From: Cellvibrionales bacterium UBA1854 | GTDB taxonomy: Bacteria > Pseudomonadota > Gammaproteobacteria > Pseudomonadales > Porticoccaceae | DNA: 41,767 nucleotides | Assembly: GCA_002338445.1 (NCBI GenBank) | Contig: DDII01000015.1 | Location: forward strand, 40,656 to 82,422 | Direction: 5' to 3' | Part shown: positions 9,083 to 16,802 of the stretch, one piece after another | How positions within the stretch are numbered: position 1 is the stretch's first letter | How the letters are laid out: the number at the start of each line of letters is the position of its first letter | Program-made: the position numbers and the translations under genes | The notes under the pieces: model-generated | Told to the model about the DNA's origin: nothing | Seen by the model: only the letters and a program-made list of their open reading frames with translations | The model's database searches: none

Positions 9083-9328
9083 TTATTTTACCTGAATCGC
9101 CGCAATAAGATTATGGGGTAATTGGAATAACGATGGATGTATGGCATGAGCCATAATTTCTGAAGGATCAATAAGTCTCGTACCCTGGCGACTGAAATAG
9201 GGGTTACCATCAACTAAAAATATTTTTGTATCATGGGACTTTTGCAACTTGGCGAACCCCGAGGACCATAAAAAGCTTTTTACATCTCGCTGAGATCGAT
9301 CCACGTTTAACCCACAGAGTGCAAATGC
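9083..9328 (-). pseudogene. C-terminal remnant of a second BtuF-like corrinoid-binding protein
   Basis: The 73-residue frame starting at a GTG (9304), and about eight in-frame codons before it, match the end of a cobalamin ABC substrate-binding protein. The segments are ALCGLNVDRSQRD, KIFLVDGNPYFSRQGTRLID and PSEIMAHAIHPSLFQLP, resembling the family pattern CGF-x-x-x-R ... VDGN-x-YF-x-RPGPRLVDSLEILA-x-x-LHP. Farther upstream the similarity is lost and an in-frame TGA appears near 9385. No signal peptide or first lobe exists, because btuB ends at 9413. It could conceivably be translated as a small protein in the B12 operon, but most simply it is the residue of a deleted btuF copy. The intact btuF at 5730-6632 is a different subtype and is not a simple duplicate. 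Confidence 0.72.
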
Positions 9329-9412
9329 TTTGTTTCTTTTAAATTTCTTGTGTCCACACCAACACTTACTGGTTATTCAACAGAACTCAACCGTAATCGA
9401 TAATCATTTTAC

Positions 9413-11317
9413 CTAGAGACTGTAGCGTAGCCCCACGCTCGCGCCGAAACCCAAAGTTTGATAGCCAAAAACCTCCTCATAGTCCTCGTCAAAGGCATTT
9501 TCCAAGTTAACATAAAACTCCATCTTATTACTTGCAATATAATTTATATTGAGGTGACACAGGGTATGATCCTCCATCGTAACCACCTGTGATGGTTCAG
9601 GATAAGGTGGGTAGTACACATCAGTCTGATCTCCAGTAAACTGAAGGGAAGCATTTAAGGAAAGTTTTTCAGTTGCTTCCCAGCTAAGATTGGCGCTTGC
9701 AATATTTCTAGGCCTTCTTATTTCGTCAACCGAGTCTCCATCCCTTGATTCAGTATAGGTATAAGCAGAAGAGATTGATAAAGAGTCCCAAAGATTAGCA
9801 GCAAAACTCAACTCAAGGCCTTTCCGTTCACTGTCTGAATTGGTATTGCCTGAGGTAAAGGCAAAAATCGCTGGATCATACACAAATCCATCTATCTCAT
9901 TCGCCAGTTCACTGTTAAATACGGTTGCGGATAGAGTCAAGTTACTATCTAGCATTTTTGTGTCAAATCCCAGCTCCCAACTTCTCGACTCCTCTGGAAC
10001 AAGATTTGGGTTGCCGATAAAATTAGTGTAATAACCAAACCTTTCGGTGAAAGTAGGATCCTTTATTGCAGTACCAAAAGCGCCTCTTATGCGTGTTTGA
10101 TCCGATAGCCGATAAGTAGTCTCCGCTCTGAATGTCTTTGCATTTTTAAACTCGGAGTTATCCTCGATACGTCCACTTACAGCCATCGTCAATTGATTAT
10201 TGATGTCTATGCGATACTCAACCGCCACGCTATCTGTGTCTCGCTCTCTATCTTGATTAACATCCCCCCAAGGATCATCCCCACGTTGCTCCCAGTCCTC
10301 TCGATCACGCTCTGCAAGAAAAGAGAGTGTTTTAGTTCCATCTGCAAATGAAACGGATCCGACATATTGATATTGATACTTTATCGAAGCGGTAATATTA
10401 CCCTCTACACCATCAACAAATGCTGAATTGTCATTTGTCGATCTTGAAATTGATAGTTTGTGACGCCACAAACCATCTAATGAGGAATAATCAACCTTTA
10501 GTCGCGCGTTACTACTATAAAAATTTGATTGTCTATCTTGATCTTCAACAAGGCCATCGTAGTCGTTGTCAGCATCGTACTGATTCATTCCATCTGACTC
10601 TCGAGCCGAAAACGAAAATCTTACTTGTTCATTTATTTTTGCTCCTGCTTTGATAGTCAGCGTCGTATTTTGGTAACCATCTTTCTCATCGCCCAAGCGG
10701 GCAATGTTGCCACCGTTTGACTCAATATTCGCAAGTCCGAGACGAACATCGAAGTCTGGCTGTTTGAGGCCAAGATTAACACCGGTATGGTGGGTAGACC
10801 TGCTACCACTCTCCAAAAAAAATCCAAAACTGGTCTTTTCAGCACTGGGGGTGATGATGTTTACCACGCCCGCTATTGCATCGCTTCCTCGCAATGAGCT
10901 CTGCGGACCACGAATAATTTCAATTCTTTCTATGTCTGCCGCGGTCACCGTTGCCCAGTTAAACTCATCTCCCTGAGATGGATCATTGGCTTCGACCCCG
11001 TCAAATAATACTACCAAGTGGTTTGCTTCCGCACCGCGAACCCGCACCTGAGTCTGAGAACCTAAAACGCCAACGCGGCTCACAGAGAAACCGGGAACAT
11101 CCCTCAAAAGACCAGTTATACCCACGGATGCATGATTTTTAAGCTGTTCTTTATTGAGGATGCTCACCGCATTACCTGATCGTGATCTCGTAATGGGCGT
11201 CAAGGACGCGGTAACAACGACTTCCTCAATGTCACCATTGGTTTTCGAAATTAATGGTAAACTCATCAAAGTCGCGGTCAGCATGATTGCTGTAGCGCAC
11301 GTTCTTTTTATCTTCAT
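9413..11317 (-). CDS. btuB: TonB-dependent vitamin B12 receptor BtuB
   Basis: A 634-residue TonB-dependent receptor, slightly longer than E. coli BtuB. It has a signal peptide (about residues 1-26), a TonB box in DIEEVVVTASLTP (about 30-41) and a plug domain (about 45-160) containing LVVLFDGVEANDP, then IERIEIIRGPQSSLRGSDAI and AGVVNIIT. The remaining ~470 residues have alternating beta-barrel character with YRLSDQTRIRGAFGTAIKDP and a GLELSFAANL strand, ending in VGLRYSL, an unusual terminal Leu rather than Phe/Trp. The ATG at 11317 has an AAAGAG ribosome binding site. The cobalamin riboswitch directly upstream supports B12 as the substrate. Confidence 0.94.
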   Translation of the reverse strand: MKIKRTCATAIMLTATLMSLPLISKTNGDIEEVVVTASLTPITRSRSGNAVSILNKEQLKNHASVGITGLLRDVPGFSVSRVGVLGSQTQVRVRGAEANHLVVLFDGVEANDPSQGDEFNWATVTAADIERIEIIRGPQSSLRGSDAIAGVVNIITPSAEKTSFGFFLESGSRSTHHTGVNLGLKQPDFDVRLGLANIESNGGNIARLGDEKDGYQNTTLTIKAGAKINEQVRFSFSARESDGMNQYDADNDYDGLVEDQDRQSNFYSSNARLKVDYSSLDGLWRHKLSISRSTNDNSAFVDGVEGNITASIKYQYQYVGSVSFADGTKTLSFLAERDREDWEQRGDDPWGDVNQDRERDTDSVAVEYRIDINNQLTMAVSGRIEDNSEFKNAKTFRAETTYRLSDQTRIRGAFGTAIKDPTFTERFGYYTNFIGNPNLVPEESRSWELGFDTKMLDSNLTLSATVFNSELANEIDGFVYDPAIFAFTSGNTNSDSERKGLELSFAANLWDSLSISSAYTYTESRDGDSVDEIRRPRNIASANLSWEATEKLSLNASLQFTGDQTDVYYPPYPEPSQVVTMEDHTLCHLNINYIASNKMEFYVNLENAFDEDYEEVFGYQTLGFGASVGLRYSL

Positions 11318-11429
11318 CTGACTCTTTTACGCCCACACCCGAACGACAACGCAATGTTTTAGGGTGACCGCATGAGTCGACGAAACATCTCGTCTCAATC
11401 ACACGCAACCACACCCCGCGGTTTGTGTT

Positions 11430-11625
11430 GATGACTAAAAGGCCGGTCTCCGGACTCATAAGTGGGGATAAACCCTACCTGATAACCTTCCCACGCCATT
11501 GCGCAGTGGCACTACTACCAGATATTCTTATCTACCGTTGCGGGGGCAGTGTCGGATTTGCAGCAAATTTTAGTAAACCGCGCACCAACTTCCCGTTTAA
11601 CTGATTGCTGTACTCTAAAAGCCAG
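11430..11625 (-). promoter_or_regulatory. Cobalamin (adenosylcobalamin) riboswitch upstream of btuB
   Basis: Read on the minus strand, the conserved cobalamin-riboswitch blocks occur in the right order: TTAAACGGGAAG then GTTGGTGCG (about 11600-11581), GCCCCCGCAACGGTAG (11547-11532), GCCACTG (11510-11504), and the B12 box GAGTCCGGAGACCGGCC (11457-11441). The expression platform must lie in the following ~110 nt before the btuB ATG, which contains several GC-rich stems. It should switch off btuB, and probably the downstream cobO-btuCDF genes, when adenosylcobalamin is plentiful. Exact ends are approximate. Confidence 0.95.
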
Positions 11626-11723
11626 AGTAAGCTCTCAACACCTCTCGTCAAAAAGCATAACAAGGTTAAATTGGATAACTGTGACTGTCAATCAAAATTC
11701 GATCTTACCGGTTAAATATCAAG

Positions 11724-13091
11724 TTAGAATAAAGCCTCTATCGCCTCAGTGAGACGCCTTACAGGAGTCACCTGCATGCCCAAAATTGTCTTCTTAGGTG
11801 TATTTTTAGCAGGAACGATCGCGCGTCTAAAACCATGCTTTACCGCCTCTCTTAAACGCTCTTGACCATTTGGCACGGGTCGAATTTCACCAGACAATCC
11901 GACTTCCCCAAATACAACCAAGTCGTCAGGTATCGGCTTATCCCTGAAGCTTGACACTACCGAAAGTATCAACGCGAGGTCAGCACTAGTTTCGAGAACT
12001 TTTACACCTCCAACAATATTTACGAAAACGTCTTGATCTCCCATCATTATTCCTCCATGCCGGTGCAGTACTGCCAGCAACATCGACAAGCGGTTTTGAT
12101 CGAGCCCAACGGTTACGCGACGAGGATTTGCTAAATGACTGTCATCCACCAGTGACTGGAGTTCAACCAAAAGTGGCCTCGTGCCCTCCCAGATACTGAT
12201 CACGACACTTCCTGAAGACACTTCTTCTTCGCGTTGTAAAAAAATTGCTGAGGGATTAGCTACTTCGATTAGACCCTTTTCGGTCATCGCAAATACACCA
12301 AGTTCATTCACTGCACCGAAACGATTTTTTTGACTTCTCAATGTCCGGAAATGGGTGCCAATCGAACTCTCCAACATCAGTGAACAATCAATCATATGCT
12401 CAAGGACTTTAGGTCCTGCTAGTGAACCATCTTTAGTCACATGTCCTACCAAAATAAGAACAGTACCTGTCTTTTTGGCGAAACGGACAAGCATCGCAGC
12501 GCCCTCTCGTACCTGAGAGACACTTCCAGGCGCCGAACTTATCTCTTCACGATGCATTACTTGAATCGAGTCAACTACCAAGATTTTTGGCCTCTGTTTT
12601 TCAGCTACAAAGCATAGCTTTTCCACAGACGTCTCTGTCATGATCTGTAATTTTTCACTTCTCAAACCGAGTCGATCCGCGCGCATTGCAATCTGTTGAG
12701 GAGACTCCTCACCAGTCACGTAAAGCGCGCTTTGAGTTTGTGAAATTTTACACAAAGCTTGCAGTAAAAGTGTACTTTTGCCCGCTCCAGGCTCACCACC
12801 AACAAGAATGCATGATCCAGATACAAGACCTCCACCCAGAACCAAATCTAATTCACTCATGCCGGTCACTATTCGGGGTATTTCATGGAGATCTATGGCA
12901 CTGAGCGACCTAATTTCATTATCGCTTGTTCCCGCAAAGCCGCTTAATCTGCTCAAGCGCTTACTCTCAGACATCCCTAAATGCAATTCAGACAGCGTAT
13001 TCCAAGCCTTGCATTCAGCACATTGGCCCTGCCATTTACGGTAGTCAGCACCGCATTCATTACACACAAAAGCTGTCTTCTGTTTCATCAT
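11724..13091 (-). CDS. radA: DNA repair protein RadA
   Basis: A 455-residue RadA of normal length with all parts visible: an N-terminal C4 zinc finger (C10, C13, C24, C27), Walker A GGEPGAGKST (98-107), Walker B ILVVDSIQVM (about 170-179), and the RadA-specific KNRFG motif at 255-259. The C-terminal Lon-protease-like domain includes NIVGGVKVLETSADLALILS. RadA is a RecA-related hexameric ATPase that promotes branch migration and processing of recombination intermediates. Two adjacent ATGs are possible (13091 and 13088). A strong sigma-70-type promoter with an embedded LexA box lies 60-95 bp upstream, so SOS induction is likely here, although E. coli radA is not a classical SOS gene. Confidence 0.97.
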   Translation of the reverse strand: MMKQKTAFVCNECGADYRKWQGQCAECKAWNTLSELHLGMSESKRLSRLSGFAGTSDNEIRSLSAIDLHEIPRIVTGMSELDLVLGGGLVSGSCILVGGEPGAGKSTLLLQALCKISQTQSALYVTGEESPQQIAMRADRLGLRSEKLQIMTETSVEKLCFVAEKQRPKILVVDSIQVMHREEISSAPGSVSQVREGAAMLVRFAKKTGTVLILVGHVTKDGSLAGPKVLEHMIDCSLMLESSIGTHFRTLRSQKNRFGAVNELGVFAMTEKGLIEVANPSAIFLQREEEVSSGSVVISIWEGTRPLLVELQSLVDDSHLANPRRVTVGLDQNRLSMLLAVLHRHGGIMMGDQDVFVNIVGGVKVLETSADLALILSVVSSFRDKPIPDDLVVFGEVGLSGEIRPVPNGQERLREAVKHGFRRAIVPAKNTPKKTILGMQVTPVRRLTEAIEALF

Positions 13092-13149
13092 TGTCTCGGA
13101 ACCCCAATCTCGCAGACTTATTTTATTCTATCGCTGCCTTCTCAATATC

Positions 13150-13169
13150 AACTGTTTTTATATACAGTT
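13150..13169. promoter_or_regulatory. LexA (SOS) operator
   Basis: The sequence is AACTGT, eight bases (TTTTATAT), then ACAGTT: a perfect match to the gammaproteobacterial CTGT-N8-ACAG LexA consensus with six-base symmetric arms. It lies in the divergent radA / DnaT-like intergenic region. It fully covers the -10 element of the radA promoter, an ideal position for repression, and is about 104 bp upstream of the divergent gene. Confidence 0.85.
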
Positions 13170-13185
13170 TTCTAGCTTTTGTCAA
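13157..13185 (-). promoter_or_regulatory. Sigma-70-type promoter of radA
   Basis: On the minus strand there is a perfect TTGACA -35 box (13185-13180), a 17-bp spacer, and a TATAAA -10 box (13162-13157). Transcription would start near 13150, giving a leader of about 58 nt to the radA ATG. The LexA operator overlaps the -10 box. Confidence 0.8.
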
Positions 13186-13272
13186 AATTCCTCAGCTCAA
13201 AATATCCCTGAAAAAAATATGCGTCGTGCTTTTTGATCTTGAGATTTACAAGCCATCTGCTAAAGTTATGAT

Positions 13273-14394
13273 ATGTCGTTAATCCCTGAAAAACAGATCA
13301 TTATCTCGCCAACATTAGCCGCAACAATTGGTTTGGAGGAAACTATAATGTTGCAACTATTACAAGAATGTAAGATGCATTCGTCACCACAAATTCATGA
13401 TGACCTGCAATGGACTAGCGTACATCTGCAACAACTATCAAAACTTGCTCCGTTTTGGAGCAAAGCTGAAATCCATCGCCTTGCATTAAATCTTACCGAA
13501 AAAGGAATCATTGTTCTAAAAAATGATTCGAAGAATGATGAGCAAGCATTGTGTTTTGCATTTAATGAACCAGCGACTGAGGTTCGGACTAAACTTTCAA
13601 AGAAAAGTCATAGATTAAACGAAAACTCAGCAACATCCACTCAGGCGCAATTAATCAGTAACGACTGGCACCCGAGTGAGGACGCTCTGAGACAGCTTTC
13701 TCAGCTTGGAGCGACTAGAGAATTCGCTCTGCAGCAAGTGCCGCAGTTCGTTGCGTATTGGCGCGATAAGAATGTACCAAGGTACAGTTGGGAATCCAAG
13801 TACCTAAAAGAAGTATGGCGTCAGTGGCAGAAATTAGAATCAAGTAGCCAACTACGCAGCCAACAGATATCAATCGACCGACAATGGCGTCCATCTGAAG
13901 ACGCAATGCACATTCTCATTGAGAAAGGTGGTATAAGCGCTAATTTTGTTGAAGATGCCGTCCCAGAGTTCATTCTTTATTGGCGTGAAAGAGGTGACAT
14001 ATCAAATACTTGGGACACTAAATTTATCCATCATGTTAGGCGACAATGGCAATTTTTTGTCGGGATAACGGACCGTGAACTTCAGCCTAAACCAATTACT
14101 TCGGCTTGGCGGCCAAATGAGTCAGTGTATGATGTTCTAAATATGGCTAATATAGATCGTCAATTTGCAGAGGTGTTGTTGCCTGAATTTATTTTATATT
14201 GGCAAGAAAATGGAGCCCTAAAATGCTCGTGGAGCACAAAATTTTTACAATATGTTAAAGGACAATGGGCTAGAGAGAGTCAGACGAAATTATTGGAAAA
14301 TGGCTATGAAAGACAATTCAAAAATGATCGAAAAGGTCGTCTCAGAGATCGAAGCATCATCGACGCGCTATCAGACAGAAGTTGGGCCACTTGA
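13273..14394 (+). CDS. Primosome-type protein with winged-helix N-terminus and three tandem DnaT-like domains
   Basis: A 373-residue protein. Residues 1-100 look like the N-terminal winged-helix module of phage replication-initiation / DnaD-RepO-like proteins (SPTLAATIGLEETIMLQLL, later FWSKAEIHRLALNLTEKGII). Three repeats of about 55 residues follow, at 132-187, 205-261 and 279-333. Each has the form W-x-P-[SN]-E ... VPEF-x-x-YWRE ... W-[DE]-[ST]-K-[FY] ... V-x-x-QW, matching the DnaT ssDNA-binding domain; primosomal DnaT has one such domain. A basic tail follows. It probably binds single-stranded DNA and helps recruit the replicative helicase with the next gene, whose start lies inside this one. 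The ATG at 13273 has only a weak ribosome binding site. The function is inferred from domains, not shown. Confidence 0.8.
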   Translation: MSLIPEKQIIISPTLAATIGLEETIMLQLLQECKMHSSPQIHDDLQWTSVHLQQLSKLAPFWSKAEIHRLALNLTEKGIIVLKNDSKNDEQALCFAFNEPATEVRTKLSKKSHRLNENSATSTQAQLISNDWHPSEDALRQLSQLGATREFALQQVPQFVAYWRDKNVPRYSWESKYLKEVWRQWQKLESSSQLRSQQISIDRQWRPSEDAMHILIEKGGISANFVEDAVPEFILYWRERGDISNTWDTKFIHHVRRQWQFFVGITDRELQPKPITSAWRPNESVYDVLNMANIDRQFAEVLLPEFILYWQENGALKCSWSTKFLQYVKGQWARESQTKLLENGYERQFKNDRKGRLRDRSIIDALSDRSWAT

Positions 14395-14971
14395 GGAACA
14401 GAAATATCAGTCAGACCGAATTGATACAGTAAATCAGATATTCGCACTTTTTAGACTCAATTATCACAATCAATTTTACAGCGCTTTCGGTGACAATCCC
14501 AAGTCAGAAAATTTGGCTAAAAAGCTTTGGCTGGACACTTTAGATAACTTTTCATCGGAAACTATTTATTTTGCAGCAAGAAATGTTATCGCTGAAAGTG
14601 AGTATCTTCCAACGCTAAATAAAATGATAACAGAGTGCCGAAAACGTGTTTTCTTCTCGGGGTTGCCGGACCCACGTCAAGCTTATTTGGAGGCCTGCAA
14701 TAAAAATAGTCCAAAAATACAACAGACTTGGTCTCACGCCATTGTATACCTGGCAGGAAGAGATTGCGGTTGGTTTTATCTAGCCAAAACTCCAGAAATT
14801 CAAGCTCTAAACGAATTTAAAAAAATATACACAAAGTATTGCAACGGATTACAAGCCGGAGTCTCGTACAGCATTTCGAAGGATAATTCAAAGCCAATTT
14901 CAAAGCCCAAAAACTCCAGCAAGGCAGTAGCAAAAAAACACCTAACTAGTATGAAAAAAATGTTCAATTAA
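14306..14971 (+). CDS. Lambda P-like replicative helicase loader (putative)
   Basis: A protein of about 221 residues with the pattern of phage lambda replication protein P: VNQIFALFRLNYHNQFYSAF, a LAKKLWLDTL segment, then YLPTLNKMITECRKR and GLPDPRQAYLEACNKNSPKI, followed by the W-S-H-A-I-VYLAGRDCGWFYL helix region. A lysine-rich tail closes it. There is no P-loop, so it resembles P rather than the AAA+ DnaC. Such proteins bind the DnaB helicase and load it on DNA. The ATG at 14306 has a GGA eight bases upstream; earlier in-frame starts (14252, 14300) fit less well. It overlaps the preceding gene by 89 bp in another frame, which implies tight coupling of the pair. The family assignment is from remembered similarity and is moderate. 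Confidence 0.7.
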   Translation: MKDNSKMIEKVVSEIEASSTRYQTEVGPLEEQKYQSDRIDTVNQIFALFRLNYHNQFYSAFGDNPKSENLAKKLWLDTLDNFSSETIYFAARNVIAESEYLPTLNKMITECRKRVFFSGLPDPRQAYLEACNKNSPKIQQTWSHAIVYLAGRDCGWFYLAKTPEIQALNEFKKIYTKYCNGLQAGVSYSISKDNSKPISKPKNSSKAVAKKHLTSMKKMFN

Positions 14972-15009
14972 TAGTTAAATTACATATTCTATTAATGGCT
15001 GACAAATAA

Positions 15010-16764
15010 TTGATAAGAAACCCTACAGCTCGGCGAATGGCAAAAACTATCTTAAATGGCTTCAGAAGTTATTTTGCTGATCATCTAAATGCGACCCTCA
15101 GTGCCAAAGCGAGGTTTGAAAAGGCAGATTGGATAGGCACCCAAAAGGCCAACGCAGATCGACTGGAACTTTACACTGCTAAAATCAATCAGACTGTTCA
15201 GTATCTAGGAATGGTCACCAACAAAGATTTAGCCAAGTTGGACCTTTGGCGAGAAGCCAAATTAGCATACACTCAACTCGTCTTTAATTTTCCGAATTTT
15301 GAAATTGCCGAGACATTTTTCAATTCTGTATTCAGCCAGATCCATGATCACGACAAAATTGCGGAAGACGTTGTGTTCGTGGGTTCTTCTCAAGCTATTG
15401 AGGCACCTGAGTCGGAGTACAGTATATTCATTCGCTATAACGGAAATAATTTCCGCGACACCTTTCACCAAATCTTGTCGGAATCAGAGTTTTCTCTTCC
15501 TCGGGAAAACATCGCCCGTGATCTAGATAATATTATGACAGCATTTAGCCGGGAGGTAGTCCCAAAACTTGATCGGCACGAGGGGAATATACACTTTGAC
15601 ATACTTGAATCTATCTTTTATCGAAGTAAGGCAGCATACATGGTGGGTCGTATCGTCAACGGAGAAAATGTCTTCCCAATGGCGTTAGTAATCCTTAACA
15701 ATGAACACGGACATGTTTTTGTTGACACCGCTCTTTTTAACGCAGATGAATTAAGCGTTGTATTTAGTTTTACCAGAAACCACTTCATGGTCGACGCGCC
15801 CCTTCCCTATCAGTATGCGCATTTTTTAAAAAATTTAATGCCAAATAAATTAGATCATGAAATTTACAATAGTCTTGGTTTCCCAAAGCATGCAAAAACA
15901 GAATTTTATCGCCAACTTATTCACCATCTAAAACAATCCAAAGATACCTTTATAATTGCTCCAGGTATAAAGGGTATGGTCATGGTCGTATTTACGTTAC
16001 CTTCATACAATATTGTATTCAAGATAATAAAAGATAGATTCGACCCTCCAAAGGAGGTTACCCATGACATCGTTCGCCAAAAATATCACATGGTGTCTCG
16101 CCACGATCGAATCGGACGCATGGCGGATACACAAGAATTTAATAACCTTATTTTTCCAATTGAAAGGTTTTCAAAGACGCTGATACACGAGTTAAAAAGT
16201 GTAGCAAATTCTCAAATTGAACTGCGCAAAGATCAGTTACTTATTAAACATCTCTACATTGAACGCTACATGACACCACTGAACATATTCCTCAATAATG
16301 CCTCAAATAAAGAGATCCGGAATGTAATGGAAGAGTATGGCAATTGTATCAAACAACTAGCCGCTGCTAATATATTTCCTGGCGATATGCCTTTAAAAAA
16401 CTTTGGTGTCACTCGTCACGGTAGAGTAGTTTTCTATGATTACGATGAAATAATCCCGCTCACGAAATGCAACTTCCGAAAAATTCCAAAACCAATAAAT
16501 TTAGAAGATGAATTCAAGGCTGAGGTCTGGTTTTCCGTGGGTGATTCAGACATATTTCCAGAAGAATTTCGGCTATTTTTTTCAGGCAACAGAGAAGCAA
16601 GAAAGATCTTTGAGGAGATGCATAGTGATCTTTATGAGGTATCTTTTTGGACAAATTTACAGAAAAAAATTAACGAGGGTTATATAATCGATGTATTCCC
16701 TTACCGACGCTCAAAACGATTTAGTCAGAAAACTCATTCTGATTTCGAAGTTTTCACTGATTAA
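15010..16764 (+). CDS. aceK: Isocitrate dehydrogenase kinase/phosphatase AceK
   Basis: This 584-residue protein follows AceK along its full length. The N-terminal regulatory part has MAKTILNGFRSYFADHL and ARFEKADW. The ATP-binding region is GIKGMVMVVFTLPSYNIVFK, followed by KYHMVSRHDRIGRMADTQEF. The catalytic region is FPGDMPLKNFGV, then RHGRVVFYDYDEI. AceK phosphorylates and dephosphorylates isocitrate dehydrogenase, diverting carbon to the glyoxylate bypass. Neither aceA nor aceB is beside it. The start is a TTG directly after an in-frame TAA; an ATG ten codons on (15037) is an alternative that still keeps the conserved region. No clear Shine-Dalgarno precedes either. Confidence 0.94.
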   Translation: MIRNPTARRMAKTILNGFRSYFADHLNATLSAKARFEKADWIGTQKANADRLELYTAKINQTVQYLGMVTNKDLAKLDLWREAKLAYTQLVFNFPNFEIAETFFNSVFSQIHDHDKIAEDVVFVGSSQAIEAPESEYSIFIRYNGNNFRDTFHQILSESEFSLPRENIARDLDNIMTAFSREVVPKLDRHEGNIHFDILESIFYRSKAAYMVGRIVNGENVFPMALVILNNEHGHVFVDTALFNADELSVVFSFTRNHFMVDAPLPYQYAHFLKNLMPNKLDHEIYNSLGFPKHAKTEFYRQLIHHLKQSKDTFIIAPGIKGMVMVVFTLPSYNIVFKIIKDRFDPPKEVTHDIVRQKYHMVSRHDRIGRMADTQEFNNLIFPIERFSKTLIHELKSVANSQIELRKDQLLIKHLYIERYMTPLNIFLNNASNKEIRNVMEEYGNCIKQLAAANIFPGDMPLKNFGVTRHGRVVFYDYDEIIPLTKCNFRKIPKPINLEDEFKAEVWFSVGDSDIFPEEFRLFFSGNREARKIFEEMHSDLYEVSFWTNLQKKINEGYIIDVFPYRRSKRFSQKTHSDFEVFTD

Positions 16765-16802
16765 AAGACTTTTCAGCAATCTCAAAACCAAATTGATCTA
16801 AA

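Noticed and set aside
11549..11752. Plus-strand ORF of 67 residues
   Set aside because: It runs across the cobalamin riboswitch in the opposite direction and into the 3' end of radA; no protein family features.
13245..13272. TTTACA-16-TATGAT as promoter for the DnaT-like gene
   Set aside because: The -10 would end one base before the ATG, so transcription would begin inside the gene; with the next Met at residue 26 this would remove conserved sequence.
12926..13282. Plus-strand ORF of 118 residues over the radA start
   Set aside because: It covers the antisense of the radA zinc finger and the radA promoter/LexA box; composition fits a shadow frame.
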